From: Strongylocentrotus purpuratus
Lineage: Eukaryota > Echinodermata > Echinoidea > Camarodonta > Strongylocentrotidae
Assembly (NCBI RefSeq): GCF_000002235.5
Contig: NW_022145596.1
Location: 2,756,852 to 2,820,851 of the forward strand
DNA: 64,000 nt
Direction of reading: 5' to 3'
This document shows positions 25,529 through 38,360 of the stretch, one piece after another; the first letter of the stretch is position 1, and each line of letters begins with the position of its first letter. The translations under genes and the position numbers were made by a program. The notes under the pieces were generated by a model that saw only the letters and a program-made list of their open reading frames with translations, was not told the origin of the DNA and ran no database searches.

Positions 25529-26334
25529 GTGTAGCTGGATACTTGATGCTGATATTCATTCAAGTTTGATCCCAAAGTTCGGAAACCCTGGGAGTATGAA
25601 AGTACCAAGGAAGTTTATTATCCTATCCAAGGATCCCCATACACACCTGTACAAAGCATCAGATAGTAGAAGAGTGCATGTATCCTTCATTTCAAAGTTA
25701 AAGGGAATTCCAACCCTTATAAATTGGACCAATAATAAGAAAAGTATGAATGTTTGAAAATGGGATCCCTAAGTCTACGCGAATCTCAAATTGGCAGTTT
25801 GGTCAGTGGATTGTGATGTTGTCGCGGATAACTCTTTCGTTTTCCCTGTACAAAAATATAATTAATTCTGTTTTTCTCCTAAGTGCCTTCTCCCATGGAG
25901 CACCACTCAAAATATATTATGGATAGTATATTATTATAGGTCCTCTAAAAAGTCATACATTTTTGAAGAATTGAAATTTTCGTCATTTTGTGTGTTGGAA
26001 CAAATGGCTAAGTTGTTCGCCTCTACATCACCAAGACATTAACGATTCAGCCAATCTGAAGAGCCTACATATATACCTATAGTGATAAAAACATTAAGAA
26101 ATCACAACTTTTTCAATTCTATCTGATTTTATTCACACTTTCACCAGTCTAGTTCTCTGATTATTCTGCTTTCCTCTAGAGTAGTTTGCTATCAAGATTA
26201 AATTTCCTGTTGACATAATGACCTGTGCCTTGTTGACTGCAATTAAAGCCATGTACATGCATTGTCAATGGCCTTGTTGTCAATGGCCAATGCAGGCAGA
26301 TGACAATATGATGATTAGTTATTTTCTACAAACA

Positions 26335-26543
26335 CTATGAACATAATTGACAAAGAAAGTGGTCGAAATATACAGTTCCTCAGGTAGACAAAGGAACATC
26401 CCTTCACTGCTATTATGTAAAAAGTGACTATGCATGTGACACCTGTTCTACATATTCTTACATAATAGCAGTGAAGGGATGTTCCTTTGTGTACCTGAGG
26501 AACTGTATATTTTGTCCGCTTTCTTTGTCAGTCATGTTCATAG
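26335..26543. repeat. Long inverted repeat with 86-bp arms
   Basis: The left arm (26335-26420) starts CTATGAACATAATTGACAAA; the right arm (26458-26543) is its complement with only a handful of mismatches. A 37-base spacer separates them. The inner part of the arms, including AAGGAACATCCCTTCACTGC, is perfect. This could be a foldback-type MITE or a recent inverted duplication. No clear target-site duplication is visible. Confidence 0.75.
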
Positions 26544-29089
26544 TAAAAGGAGCTCCTAGATTTCTACAAAGTATTATCAGCATTATAATTCATACAGGCT
26601 GCCACATATACGTAGGAAAACTAAATGGGCGACAATGCTTTCTCGTGTGAACATACCCCATGGCTATTATTGGCCCCATCTTGAATCCCCACCGAAGATC
26701 CTTTCGATTTGAGAAACGATCAGATGTGTTCAGCCTGCTCCCACTTCCATAAATTGTATTCACAAGAAGCACATCTTGCACTACTCAAGTTGTGCACAGC
26801 CCTCATACAAGGCAATGAGAAAGTACTCTCTACTCCTAGAATGATGAATCTGCACAATTCATTGCAATTGAGCATCGAGTATCCTTTCAAGAAATGCAGA
26901 GTCATGCCGTGTGAACGGATGATAAGTCCGTCTTCATAAGTTTGTCTGACTGGGAAAGGCTCTGGAGGATTTCAACATTAATGTGACCACCTGGTTTTGC
27001 TTTATGCCCGTCCCTGACGAGTCGGTTTGTATTCCAGGAGTTGCACGGTCTCCTGGAAAAGCCTTTCCTGAAACTGGAGGAGTGATGATTAGCAGTGAGG
27101 CACAGGCAACCCTGCGCTCTAGCTTCATTTTGAAGATAAGTTCATCTGCAGAAAAATATACGTGTATGTTCTACATGCACTCTGTACAGTACAAGACTGT
27201 GTATTCTACATGTATCTCATCTGCCTGAAATTTCAGACTTGTGCACATTTGAAAATTTGTTCTTTCCCCATTATCAGTAGAAAAATCACCTGTTTCAGTA
27301 AACTTTCACTTGTTGTAGTACTAGCCAGTAATTGGCAGGTAACTACTTTGCAGGCATTTAGCAGATATCTTGCAGGTAATTTTTCAACTGATTATAAAGA
27401 AAGAAGTAATTTTCAAGTTAAATCACGGATCAGATGAAGTTTTTTCAGCAATCTTTGGATATTACTTTATGGATCTAAATGCAAAACATAAAGTTTTTGA
27501 ATGACAGTGAACATCCACTTCCTACATGTTAGTTACACAATGGCATCTGGCATGCATTACCTGTATGCAGACTTCCGTAAACATGGAAAAAGTACAAAGA
27601 AAATATTATTCGTGTATGTGCCTTAGCGTCAAATTATGTCAGAAAAACCTGTTTGTCGTCAAGATCAAATTTGATATAAACTTGTTGTTATCTATAAACT
27701 TCAGAATTAAATGCTATCATAAACAGGCCTACTGGGTTAGACATCTATTTCAATGACAGGATTTGTATTTTCAAGATGAAAATTTCCAACTGCTGCTTCA
27801 AAGAACAAGGGGGGGGGGGAAGAAAAGATAATCCTCAAATAAATCATATTAAATTTTTCAACAGGAAAGTAAATTTAGGTTTGTACCACAGCAGAGCAGG
27901 CACAGGTTTCATAACAATGATGAAAATATATGGCCCTGCATTAATTGGACAACAACAAAAATTCAAATGTATTGGTTGCTTGACCAGTCCACTCATCCTT
28001 TAACTATCCCAAATGAAAATCTATGGACACCCATAACTTGTAATTTTTCTGTAATTTGGAGAGTCCTTCAGTAACTGGCGCATTCTTACGAGGCTTTGAA
28101 GCAACACGTCAATGTCATTCATTCCAATTAACTGACAGATAGAAGATTGCTCAAGGCTTTTCCTTCTCATCTTCACCTTCCTCTCATCCTTCCCTCAAGG
28201 CATCTTCACACTCGACCCAAAAGATTTTTAAAAAAGTACCTGTAGTTTCTGATCGGGAGGGTGCCCCTATCAGAAGTTTTATTTTTTTAATGCAAAGTCA
28301 AACCAGTTATAAGAAAACAATCAGGGGAACATATCACAGAGACTCCTCTGAGACAGCACTTTGATGTAAATACATTCCATGTGTTTGTTTCAATGGGGGA
28401 AATTATTTTAAAAAAGCTATTTGTATTTGCTTAACTACATTGTACATGTAACAGAGAGATTTCCTCACAACGATTTTTACTTTTAATTAAATTTGTTTAC
28501 AGAAGCTTTCCAATTCAGTCTCCTCAGGCTTAGTTCTATCTTCTCACTTGATTTGAAGTTACAAACTGTGTAACAGAGCCCTGAAGTATTTCTGAAAAAT
28601 ACCACTCAGTCTTTTGTTAGGTCAAGATGTGGATAAATAATGAGGGTATCTGCACTGTACTTTACCTGCTCAAATATGGATACATTTTTAACCTCCACTG
28701 GTGTGAAATCACCTCCCCAGTCTCTTTTCTTCTTGAGCTTTCTTTCTCTCCTCACACCAAGGGCGATAGTGTATAGTGTAGCCTACATGCACTGCTTCAC
28801 AGAAGGCAACCTTTAAGGTCAAGTCTATCAATTTTAATTGGACGACTTGTTTTCATTTAGAGGAAAATCCTGCTTTGAGAGAAGATTTTTATCACGCTGC
28901 ATATGAACACGCAAATTACAAACACGCCAATTATGGACATGATTTTCAATGCAGACATGCTTTATGAAGTGCATGTAATGTGCATGTAGCCAGTATGGCT
29001 AATCATACAATAATTATTCATGGAGTGAGCAGGTTATTAGCTTTGTAATACTATATCTTGGCTCAAATCAACATTCATCATGGTGACAC
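26544..29089. other. Non-coding stretch
   Basis: I see no supportable gene. Small overlapping frames on both strands at 26700-27230 have no recognisable domain. The region around 26980-27130 is somewhat richer in GC, but I found no convincing exon borders. Confidence 0.45.
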
Positions 29090-29287
29090 GACATTTGCTC
29101 CTGCGACAATTGCTCCGGGCTTTATTTCGTCTAAGATGTAGGGTTAGGGTTAGGGTTTCAATAGGGTTTTATGTTAGGTTTAGGGTTAGGTTTAGGGTAG
29201 GGTATAGTGTTGAATCCAGGGTTGAAGTTAGCCATTCGATTAGTGTATGAAATTTACAGCGGAGCAATTGTCGCCGGAGCAAATGTC
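29090..29287. mobile_element. Short inverted-repeat element with TTAGGG-like core
   Basis: The left end (29090-29117), GACATTTGCTCCTGCGACAA then TTGCTCCG, is repeated in inverse orientation at 29260-29287 with one mismatch in 28 bases. Between them is sequence rich in TTAGGG and TTTAGGG-like units (about 29140-29202). The paired ends suggest a miniature inverted-repeat element whose body includes telomere-like repeats, rather than a plain interstitial telomere. No transposase is present and no target duplication is clear. Confidence 0.6.
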
Positions 29288-31891
29288 ATGGAATCTTCAT
29301 CATACTGTTGTGTTTTATACATCGTTTCTTGCCAAATAAAGTATAATAATGAGAAATAATATAAATGACTTATGTACAAATATAACCTATTCTTTCATCT
29401 GATATTAATTTCTCCCCCCCCCCCCCCAACAAAACAAAAATGTACTCAAACGTTTTGATCAATCGAAAAAGGGAAATATTATTATAAGGCAAAACATTTT
29501 CTCCTTTTTTTACATGAAAAGGTCAACCTTACTTACTTTAATTCAAAATATCTCATATTATGTATTATTCTAACATCTTTTCCCATCTTTTCATCTCCTA
29601 GTATCTTAAACCTTTATTGCCATTATAATAGATGAATTATCCATATTCAAGGACATAAAATGCACGTCTTTCTAGCATTTTGTGGTCGTACTTCATCAGT
29701 CGCTTTTGATGATATCAAAACTGAAAGAAATTCCTTTCGTACCGAAAATCAGGGAAAATTCCATGCTTGACATTTGTAATGTGAATGTCAAGGTCTATAG
29801 TCTTTTCAAACTAATTGTAATGTCCTAGCTCTATTCAGCTAGCATGTACCGCATCCATTATTTTTCCCTACTACAAGCAATTGCATTAAATGCCAAGTTA
29901 TTCTTTTTCATCCAATGTATCTGCAATTCAAAGATGTAGTCTATGAAATCTGGGGGCTTATGAAATGAAAATGATATGAGTATGAATCATAAAATGCTTG
30001 AGGTTTTGCTAAAACGGGGCACAACATGGATTCTTCTTGAATTTCCTTTGAACATGTATCAGTTAACCCATTGCCGATGGGAACCAAGCAGTTCCAGTAT
30101 TAAGAATATGATAATAAGAGAATTCAGAAGTCATTGGGTTAAGAACAAAATCTCAAATATTATATTGTCTGATCAGATTCAACAACTTTTTGGCTCTAAA
30201 TAGATATTGTTTTGGTACACTAAATTGGAAGATCGCTGCTTTAAGTGTAACTCATATAAATGATCGATTGGTTAAGAGATCATGACATAAACACGAAATA
30301 CTACGGTAGTACAGCATCTTTTCATATTTTTTCCCCCAATCGACGCCACCACGCACTGCAGTGGCAGATGGATTACTCTTGGCTGTGAGATCCTGTCATG
30401 AAGAGCGGCCTGCGACAAGCCGAGCAGAATGACGTCAAACGATCAGAATTAAGCAGCTCTTGATTACAGAATTACTGCTGGCAGTTCAGCACTGCATCAA
30501 CATTTATCCATCATTAGATCATTGGGAGGGAGGGAGGTGAAGTTCTCTTGTGATACGTTACGAAGCTCAGAGCATGAGAGAGAAAGAGAAAGAGAGAGAT
30601 CTCGAATGAAAGATGGACTGAAACTCTGTGTAAATTTACACAGGATAGACAGGAACAAGATCGTCCATCTTCAAGACAAGAAGAAAAAAAACAGAAAGCT
30701 ACGCATACAGTGAAAAGGAGTTTAAAAGACACCTTGGATAATCATTGAAGAGGTTTGAAATTAAATGAGATTCAAAAGGGGAAGAAAGATAAGTGCAATG
30801 ATAATGTCTTGAGAAATACTTAAACCATCATAAAAAGTACATGTAAACTGAAGTTCACAAATGTACAGAGCATCAATTTTAAATTCATAAAATCACAAAT
30901 TTTGTAGATATTCTTTACAGTGGCCTTTAACTAGAATATAGTCATCATAGTTACAGGTAATATTTTGTACCCCAAAACAATCGTTCCTCCAAGAAGGCCA
31001 GGATAATACTTTTATGACAATTCATACATGTACATGTACATATTGTGAGTATGAGAATAGAGTGTGGTGACAGAAGCTTTATGATGTACAAACATCTCAA
31101 TAACTACATCTAAATGGCCATTCTCTGCCCCACCCCCACCCCCCCCCCTCATTTCCCTCCCCACTAACAAAAAAGAGGAAATTTTCCAATGTATAAACAA
31201 TGTGGAGAACTACATTACATGTACACGTAAATGCAATCATGAATCAATCAACCATCTATTTTTTGCATTTTTTAAAAATTCTTTTCTATTGTTATGATTA
31301 TTTATTCTTTTTTTTTTTCAGCTGTCATAATTGAAAATCTTGCATTGTTTTCACAAAATGTGTGATCGAATGTCGTCTAGCAACAAGGCTAGGGCCGGAT
31401 GAAGATTGACCGAAGTGGGCATTGATGATGGGCGTGTGTGCTCAGCTGTGTGTAGGGGTTTAATTGATGTTCACCCACACTGATTAATGGATTACAGGGT
31501 TTTTAGCCCGAGATTGAATATGTTATCTTGACTCACAGCGGCACCTGGCCTGAAGCCGAAGGAGGAACCCATTCACACACACGCACACACACACTGTTGA
31601 ATACTCACTCTATCAATCTATAATTGATCTCGTAAGGGTGTTGGATTTAAAGGTCGAGTTATCAGGAATACAAATACAATGAATGTCATCAGGTATGTGT
31701 AGGATTAAAAAAAACAAGCTAGGGTCCATTAAACAAGTCACTTGTAAATTAGCCTACATGACTGTACAGTACATCCTCATTAGCATAGTCCAGAAAATGT
31801 AAAAAATTGTATAACAAAACACATGGGTAACAAACACGTTGATTTTCCTGTTTGTTGCATGTTAATTGCATGTGGGTCATCACATTTCACA
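29288..31891. other. Non-coding stretch
   Basis: AT-rich with a C run near 29416-29427 and AG-rich sequence near 30578-30600. The small frames at 29976-30203 and 30514-30732 show no domain and the latter is driven by purine-rich simple sequence. No gene seen. Confidence 0.5.
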
Positions 31892-32305
31892 AAATATTGT
31901 AACTGAAAAGATGATTGGTACTACAAAATCAGAGAATAAATATTGTAACTGAAAAGATGATTGGTACTACAAAATCAGAGAATAAATATTGTAACTGAAA
32001 AGATGATTGGTACTACAAAATCAGAGAATAAATATTGTAACTGAAAAGATGATTGGTACTACAAAATCAGAGAATAAATATTGTAACTGAAAAGATGATT
32101 GGTACTACAAAATCAGAGAATAAATATTGTAACTGAAAAGATGATTGGTACTACAAAATCAGAGAATAAATATTGTAACTGAAAAGATGATTGGTACTAC
32201 AAAATCAGAGAATAAATATTGTAACTGAAAAGATGATTGGTACTACAAAATCAGAGAATAAATATTGTAACTGAAAAGATGATTGGTACTACAAAATCAG
32301 AGAAT
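31892..32305. repeat. Nine-copy 46-bp tandem array
   Basis: The unit begins AAATATTGTAACTGAAAAGA and repeats at 31892, 31938, 31984 and so on, filling exactly 414 bases (9 x 46). I see no base differences among the copies. Such perfect identity implies very recent expansion or homogenisation. It is a good candidate for length variation between individuals. Confidence 0.97.
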
Positions 32306-33867
32306 CGCATTGAAAAGAGCCATAACTAAAGCTTTTTGACTTGCACTCATCAGAGTAAAACGCAAGAATGAAACAGAAAGCCAAAATGAAACAATATAAA
32401 CAGAAACTAAAAGGAACAAGGCGTGAATATAACGAGCTCTGAAAAATATTGTAATTAATATCAAAATAAGAACTATCCGAAACATGATCAATTTGCATTA
32501 TTACTTTGATTCTGGCAGCCCAAGAGAAAATATTTACTTTAAATATTGGCCACCACTTTTTTTTAATCTAAGAAAAGAATATATAGCTTTAAATAAACTT
32601 GGCAAATACTCTGAATCGAGTTAACACTACCTCTCTGTGATATCCGTTTTGCCAAACCTTCAATTTATATCTCTGATACAAGTAAATCAAAATCTGGGTT
32701 CATTTTTTTCTCTTGTGAAAGGGTACATATAAAAAGGGCTTAAATCTGGTCAAGTCTAATATCCCTTGCGATATGAATCATACACAGCTGCATACAAATA
32801 TATCATCTGCGGAGATTCAGAAGGGCGTGAACTCTGCATTCATGAGTTACAACTGTACATTATAATACCTTTCTTGCACTCAGCGGACAAGATAATGATA
32901 ATCTACAAGATTATAGAAATGTAAATCATATTCTCTTATTCTGTTTTTTATAGGATGACTTGCTACAATGATGTCATCTGTAAGTGCATGTTTAACCCGA
33001 AAGGGCATTAAATGTAGATGTACATGTAAGAGATGAGGTAATTGTCTGTTCAGTGACTGAACAGATGATACGTGATTGAGATAGACGTCTATCACTTTCT
33101 GTGGTTGGGTTGGGTACAACTACATGCACATACATACATGTACATGTACATTTAGTACATATATTTCATCTACCGGGTATCAAAATTATGCTTTTATAGA
33201 AAGGGTTGGGATTTAATTGGCAATGAAATGGTTTATTTGTACATGTATTAATGTAATTGTACAGGTCTACATGTTTTTATTAAGTATAGAGATGAAAGAT
33301 TCCCTTTAAAATAAACACAAAGCATGAAACATATGTTCAACACATGCACAACAGGATATAGGAGAAAAAAGCTACATTTTCTCATTTCAAGCACGACTGC
33401 CAAATGTGAAAGAAAATGACTGCCTGGTGACATGAACAGTATAAAGTATTTCATCAAAATATAAGAACCTCAAGGTTTTCTACTTTGAAATATAAACACA
33501 AAAAGAAAATAGTTACGTGTACAAAGGTGCCATTTTCCTTCAGCTTCTTGTGGGTACAATAACATTGGCTAGGATTCTTTTGTATTCACAATGCGTCAAA
33601 TCATATCATTTACTCGCTTCTATGCGATATCATTGAATGTTATCAAAACACTGTTTCCCTGGCTATCGGTGGCAGCTCACTCACTGATTTGAAAGGAAAC
33701 TCTTTACACCTCAAGGGTGGATCTAGTGTGAGGTAACTCAAAAGAAACAGGATTGTGGACAGTGCAGTTTCTGATTCATTACTTCTATTATTATCCCCGT
33801 CTGACTGTCTCATGTGCGGCTTTATACTCCCAACAGCCAAAGCCGCAGCCAGATATAGCATTGCCCA

Positions 33868-33915
<48 letters not shown>

Positions 33916-36572
33916 CCAGGTATCTGACATGACAGCCCAATACAAATGTCATAAAGGCAGTCTGTGTAGTGTACAGAACCTCCATTCCTGTTCTAGCCAA
34001 TTCACTACACTCTATCAGCTCCCTGGATAAATGTGCCAGGGAGAAAAGAAAAACCACAAATGCATCTTTTTCTGTCTACCTCTCTCCTTTTCGATTATAA
34101 ATTGTCATTGATATCATGCACTCCACCACCCTTTTATTCCCCTTCATTACCAAAGCACAGTGAAGGCATGAAACACACTGAAAACAGTCAATTATTGTGG
34201 TTTAAGCTCATTTCAACAGAACTGCTTTTTCTTGCATGCTTCCACAACACAAAGTCCTTGTATGGGAAGGTCTGTCTGGCATAGTACCTCGAAAGACTGA
34301 ATTACAGGCCCTCCAGTGTAATCCTCATGAGTGTGGCACGACTCACAAAAATCAAGAGAACATCCGAACGTTGCGCAACTAAAAAATGAAACCCAAAGTC
34401 TATATGGACCGACTACATGAACATGTTATGAAGGGTAACCTGTCATTTACAGGCAAGAGATAGATTTCTCTACAGGAGGCCAGATAAACTTTTTAATAAA
34501 AATATCAAATTCACACTACAGATTCATACATGTACATGTACCATACCATAACATAATATCCATAAGTCCACACAAGTACAATATGGAGCAAATAGAAAAT
34601 AAAAACTCCTCGGCCGTACACACCTCCAGGCTCTTGTACATGTACTTAAAGAGCAGGATAAAAGCCAAACAATCACATTATTTTGAGTTATCAATAGTTT
34701 CTGTGAGGTAAAATCTTTCAATTACTACTAGTACCGTGTACAAGATTCTGTTCTTTTAAAGTTAGAAGTCATTTGCAGTAACCACCAGTAAAACAAGCAA
34801 AGTTTAGTGAAGTCCTACAGACATAACAATTTACTGAAATGTCGATGAACACCGGTACTCAAGGTATTTGTATTTACATGTGCAATGAATGTATACACCA
34901 GTACACCTGGCTGTATATTCATGAAATCAGACAGTTTTAAGCTGCTGCTAATCTGAAAATATAAGCAAATCGTTCCATTTTAATAATCTTACCAAAATGT
35001 TTTACGAGCTTCACAAGCTTTTCATTCTAAGTGTGTAATTTATTCTTCTTTCATAAAGTTGCATGTTTTGTTGATCTTCCCTTGTAGCAGCGGGGAATCT
35101 TTGAAGGTTACCCTGAGAAGCTTTTAATCACATTCACTCCCTAGGCCGCTTAATTATGGTTTTTGTTTGATTTTTCCTAAGAGCATTAAAATGGCATGGC
35201 ACTCCATACAAAGCTCCACTCAAGGTTCCTTGGAGAAAAGGATATCCCAGCATACAAGCGTCTGCTTGATGAAAAATTGCAGGCTCAGACATACGTGTAT
35301 CCAATTTCAATTAGGGTAACCTCCTATGACGTAAAATTCTTGAAAAGCCTGGAAATTTGGAGCATGCAGACGCTGCTCGTGTGTTGAATGTGCTGACTGA
35401 AAATGACCGCCTACACAGTTCAGTATCACAGAGTACAGCTCTAGAAGCTTCTTTAGGTATCGACAAGTACAAGTACAATGTCTTAACCATGCATGCCTTG
35501 TCTACCATATTTCCTCATAATCCTCTGAATTTATCTTCCTCTGTCTCTCTCTCTTTCACATTTATATAGTCTCACAAAGAAATTCAAACGCTGAACAACA
35601 TTTAGGCTTACATGTATTTATTTCTATGTAATTAAAATCTCTTATTTTCCTGAAGTACATTTCATGTACTGTAGCCTAGGCATTTTTAGACAATACATAA
35701 ACTTGCTCGTAAATGAATTTGCCTCATATGTATTATGTTGTACCAAATATATCCTGTTTTCTCCATACGGTACTTACAATGTACTTGTAAATCACTAAAT
35801 GTTTCATTTTATCGCATTGCCTTTGAGATGCAAACATTGATAATTGCTGTGTTCTGAATGTAACCACTTGAAAATCACCACCTATGCACACAGCAGTATC
35901 ATAAAATGCCACTCTTGTAATACACATGTACGTACACGCACCTTTCTTTCTTTTTTTAGGTTTTCACATCTGTATGGACCATGTGTGGTACAGTACATTT
36001 TCTTCCACCCCTAGGCTCTAATCTTACTAATTTCTCCTCCTATCTCTCTCTCTCTCTCTCTCAGACTAAGACTCTCACATGTACTATCCAACGAAAAAAT
36101 ACACGGTGGCGACGGGCGATTCGCCCCCTAAACCTCTGAAATCGCCACGGTAAAAATCAAGACGAGGGCGAAAAAAAATCAATATATCTTGAAAAATCGC
36201 CCCCGCCATAAATTGATATTCCCTATGAATTAATAAACCAATTTATTGATGTGTCTGAGTGAAATCTCCGTTCCAACTACCAACTCCAAAACTAGAAACT
36301 TCCATCAACATTTTAAAAGTTTTGTGAGTTGCAGCGGATCGGCGGTCGTACCTACTGTAGCTAGATCTACAGCGGTATCCGCCTGTCTGCGCCTAAGCTC
36401 CCGGCGGCCGGACAGGCCACCGGCCCCGATGTAGTTTCGTGCACAGCATGAATGCATACGCAGTTCGCACACGTTCACAATACACAGAAACGTACTAGCT
36501 CAGCCTCAGCGCGCGCCCGCACGCTCCTTGTATGAAGCAAATAAGTATTTGCGAGTGACGAGAGCTCAACTG
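32306..36572. other. Non-coding stretch with hairpin-like fragments
   Basis: No gene is supported. Fragments with the hairpin-family core occur at about 32806-32835 (ATTCAGAAGGGCGTGAACTC) and 32995-33070 (AAAGGGCATT plus TCTGTTCAGTGACTGAACAG). A (CT)n array lies at 33871-33913 and creates the Leu/Ser and Arg/Glu frames around it. Sequence at about 36095-36200 is GC-rich with GGGCGATTCGCCCC; it resembles an old repeat. The purine/pyrimidine array at 36042-36061 is short. Confidence 0.45.
33871..33913. repeat. (CT)n microsatellite
   Basis: An uninterrupted run of about 21 CT units, flanked by non-coding sequence. Confidence 0.95.
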
Positions 36573-37275
36573 CTAGCGACCAAATTGGTACGTAATATGT
36601 TTATTTAGTCTTTTTTCTGGCCCTAATTTTTATCATGGACAATGCAATCCCATCAAAAAAAATGTTATTCCGTCTAAAATTGTGTTATTTATAAGTTAAA
36701 ACCATTAAATGCGAGTATATTTTGACTGTTGTCCCACATACTGATATATTTGTAATAACGAAACGTGCAAAATCAATGCCGGATTTTTTCCTGTAAAATC
36801 GGTAAAAAGCAAGTTTCGTACACAGAAATTGAATTTTGTTATAAAAAAAACCGTAAATAAATATATATAGGATGTTCCTACTCCTCAGAATCTTTCTTAC
36901 AACTGTTTAATTAAATTAAATTATTTATATACGATCGATGCCAGGCCAATTGTCATTAGTGATGATGACATCAATTTCTGTCTACGAAATGAAACTAGCT
37001 TTGGCTTGGCCTTTAGAATTAGAATCTATAAAAAAAAAAAATAAGGCCATGATTTTGCATGTTTCGGCATAACAAATAGACCCTACATCGGTATGTGGGA
37101 CAACAGTAAAAATATTTACTCACATTTAATGGTTATAAATGGTCTAAATAACACAATTTTAAAGGGAGTTGGTCTACATTTTTTTTTAATGGGATTGCAT
37201 TGTCCATGATAATAATTAAATTTGGGACAGAAAAAAAAGACTAAATAACATATTACCTACCAATTTGGTTGCTAG
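36573..37275. mobile_element. Terminal-inverted-repeat element, about 0.7 kb
   Basis: Long inverted arms of about 205-215 bases: the left runs from CTAGCGACCAAATTGGTA at 36573 to about 36785, and the right is the complement ending TACCAATTTGGTTGCTAG at 37275. Shared blocks include ATCATGGACAATGCAATCCC, AAAATTGTGTTATTTA, CTGTTGTCCCACATAC and GAAAC(G/A)TGCAAAATCA. The arms have diverged by scattered substitutions and small indels, so the insertion is not very recent. The interior is short, AT-rich and lacks a transposase. Family is unassigned. Confidence 0.75.
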
Positions 37276-38360
37276 TAGTATGATGGCTAAGGAAAAACAC
37301 AACTTATTGTTACAGCTTACAATATGGCTTTAAGGAAGTAGCCCCTTGGTTTTGTTTAGGCAATGGGGAAAAGTAGCCCCCATAAAAAAATTAATTCCTA
37401 GCCCGCGTGTCAGTGATAATATTTTCTTAGGATATGAAAAACGAACAGTTAAACAAAACACTCCTTTTGACAGGTTTTAGTTACATGTATATGTAAATCA
37501 TAAAGCCACACGTTTAACACAAAGTGAATAAATCATGGGTATCTGAATGTCTGCAATACTCTACATGACATATGTACGCTACAATTGTATCTATATTTGC
37601 CTTTGCTTGGAATTTAATTAGGTAAAACCGTGTTTAAAAAAATACAACCTTTAAAAAAAAAAAGCCCCCCTGAGCTCCAAAATAGCCACCGCAAAATAAT
37701 TAAGGGGGGCTATTTTTTTAAGGGAAAATCTGAAAAGAGCCCTCGTAAAAAAAAAAGTAATTTTTTGGTTGGTACTATCATGAGAAAATGTACATGCTGC
37801 TCAACAACTGTCTATTCCTCAACTGTCTATTCCTCAACTTATGTTAAATATTATCTTGCTGTGAGTAAAACGTTTAAGTGCTCAATATTAAAAATTGCCT
37901 CAAACATCAAGCATAATGTTTCAATGATTCCTGTTTTCTTCTTACTTTTCATTTTATCACATTGCTTTTAAGATTTAAATGTTGATAACAGCTGCTCATT
38001 CCACCTTACATGTAAATTGTACAGTCTACACTAGATTTATGAGGCAAGCAAACATTTTTTTAATGAAATCTTAAACTTTATCTCTAATATACATGTGAGT
38101 ATGTTCACTGCATTCGTAGACAGAAAATGTTAACAAATATATAGGGTAAGCAACCTTTTTCACACCAACATGCAAACACCAAACAGATGGCGGCAGGGGG
38201 GGGGGGAGGAATCACATTACCTCTATCATGGGGATACATTGGTCGATTTGGCGGAACGGTAGAGGTATAAATACCAACTAACAGTACTTACAAATGAACA
38301 TGAATATCACTTCTTGTTTCTTTTTAAATATATATGTAGTGTGGGGGACATACATCTATG
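37276..38360. other. Non-coding stretch between two inverted-repeat elements
   Basis: It contains an AT-rich segment with A runs and G/C runs near 37650-37760, including an imperfect pairing of AGCCCCCCTGAG with TTAAGGGGGGCT. The 113-codon frame at 37630-37971 crosses these A runs and has no domain. No gene is supported. Confidence 0.5.

Noticed and set aside
35196..35454. Exon-like sequence with AYKRLLDEKLQAQ and, in another frame, HADAARVLNVLTENDRLH
   Set aside because: The two protein-like stretches are in different frames, no convincing splice acceptor was found, and no family is recognised.
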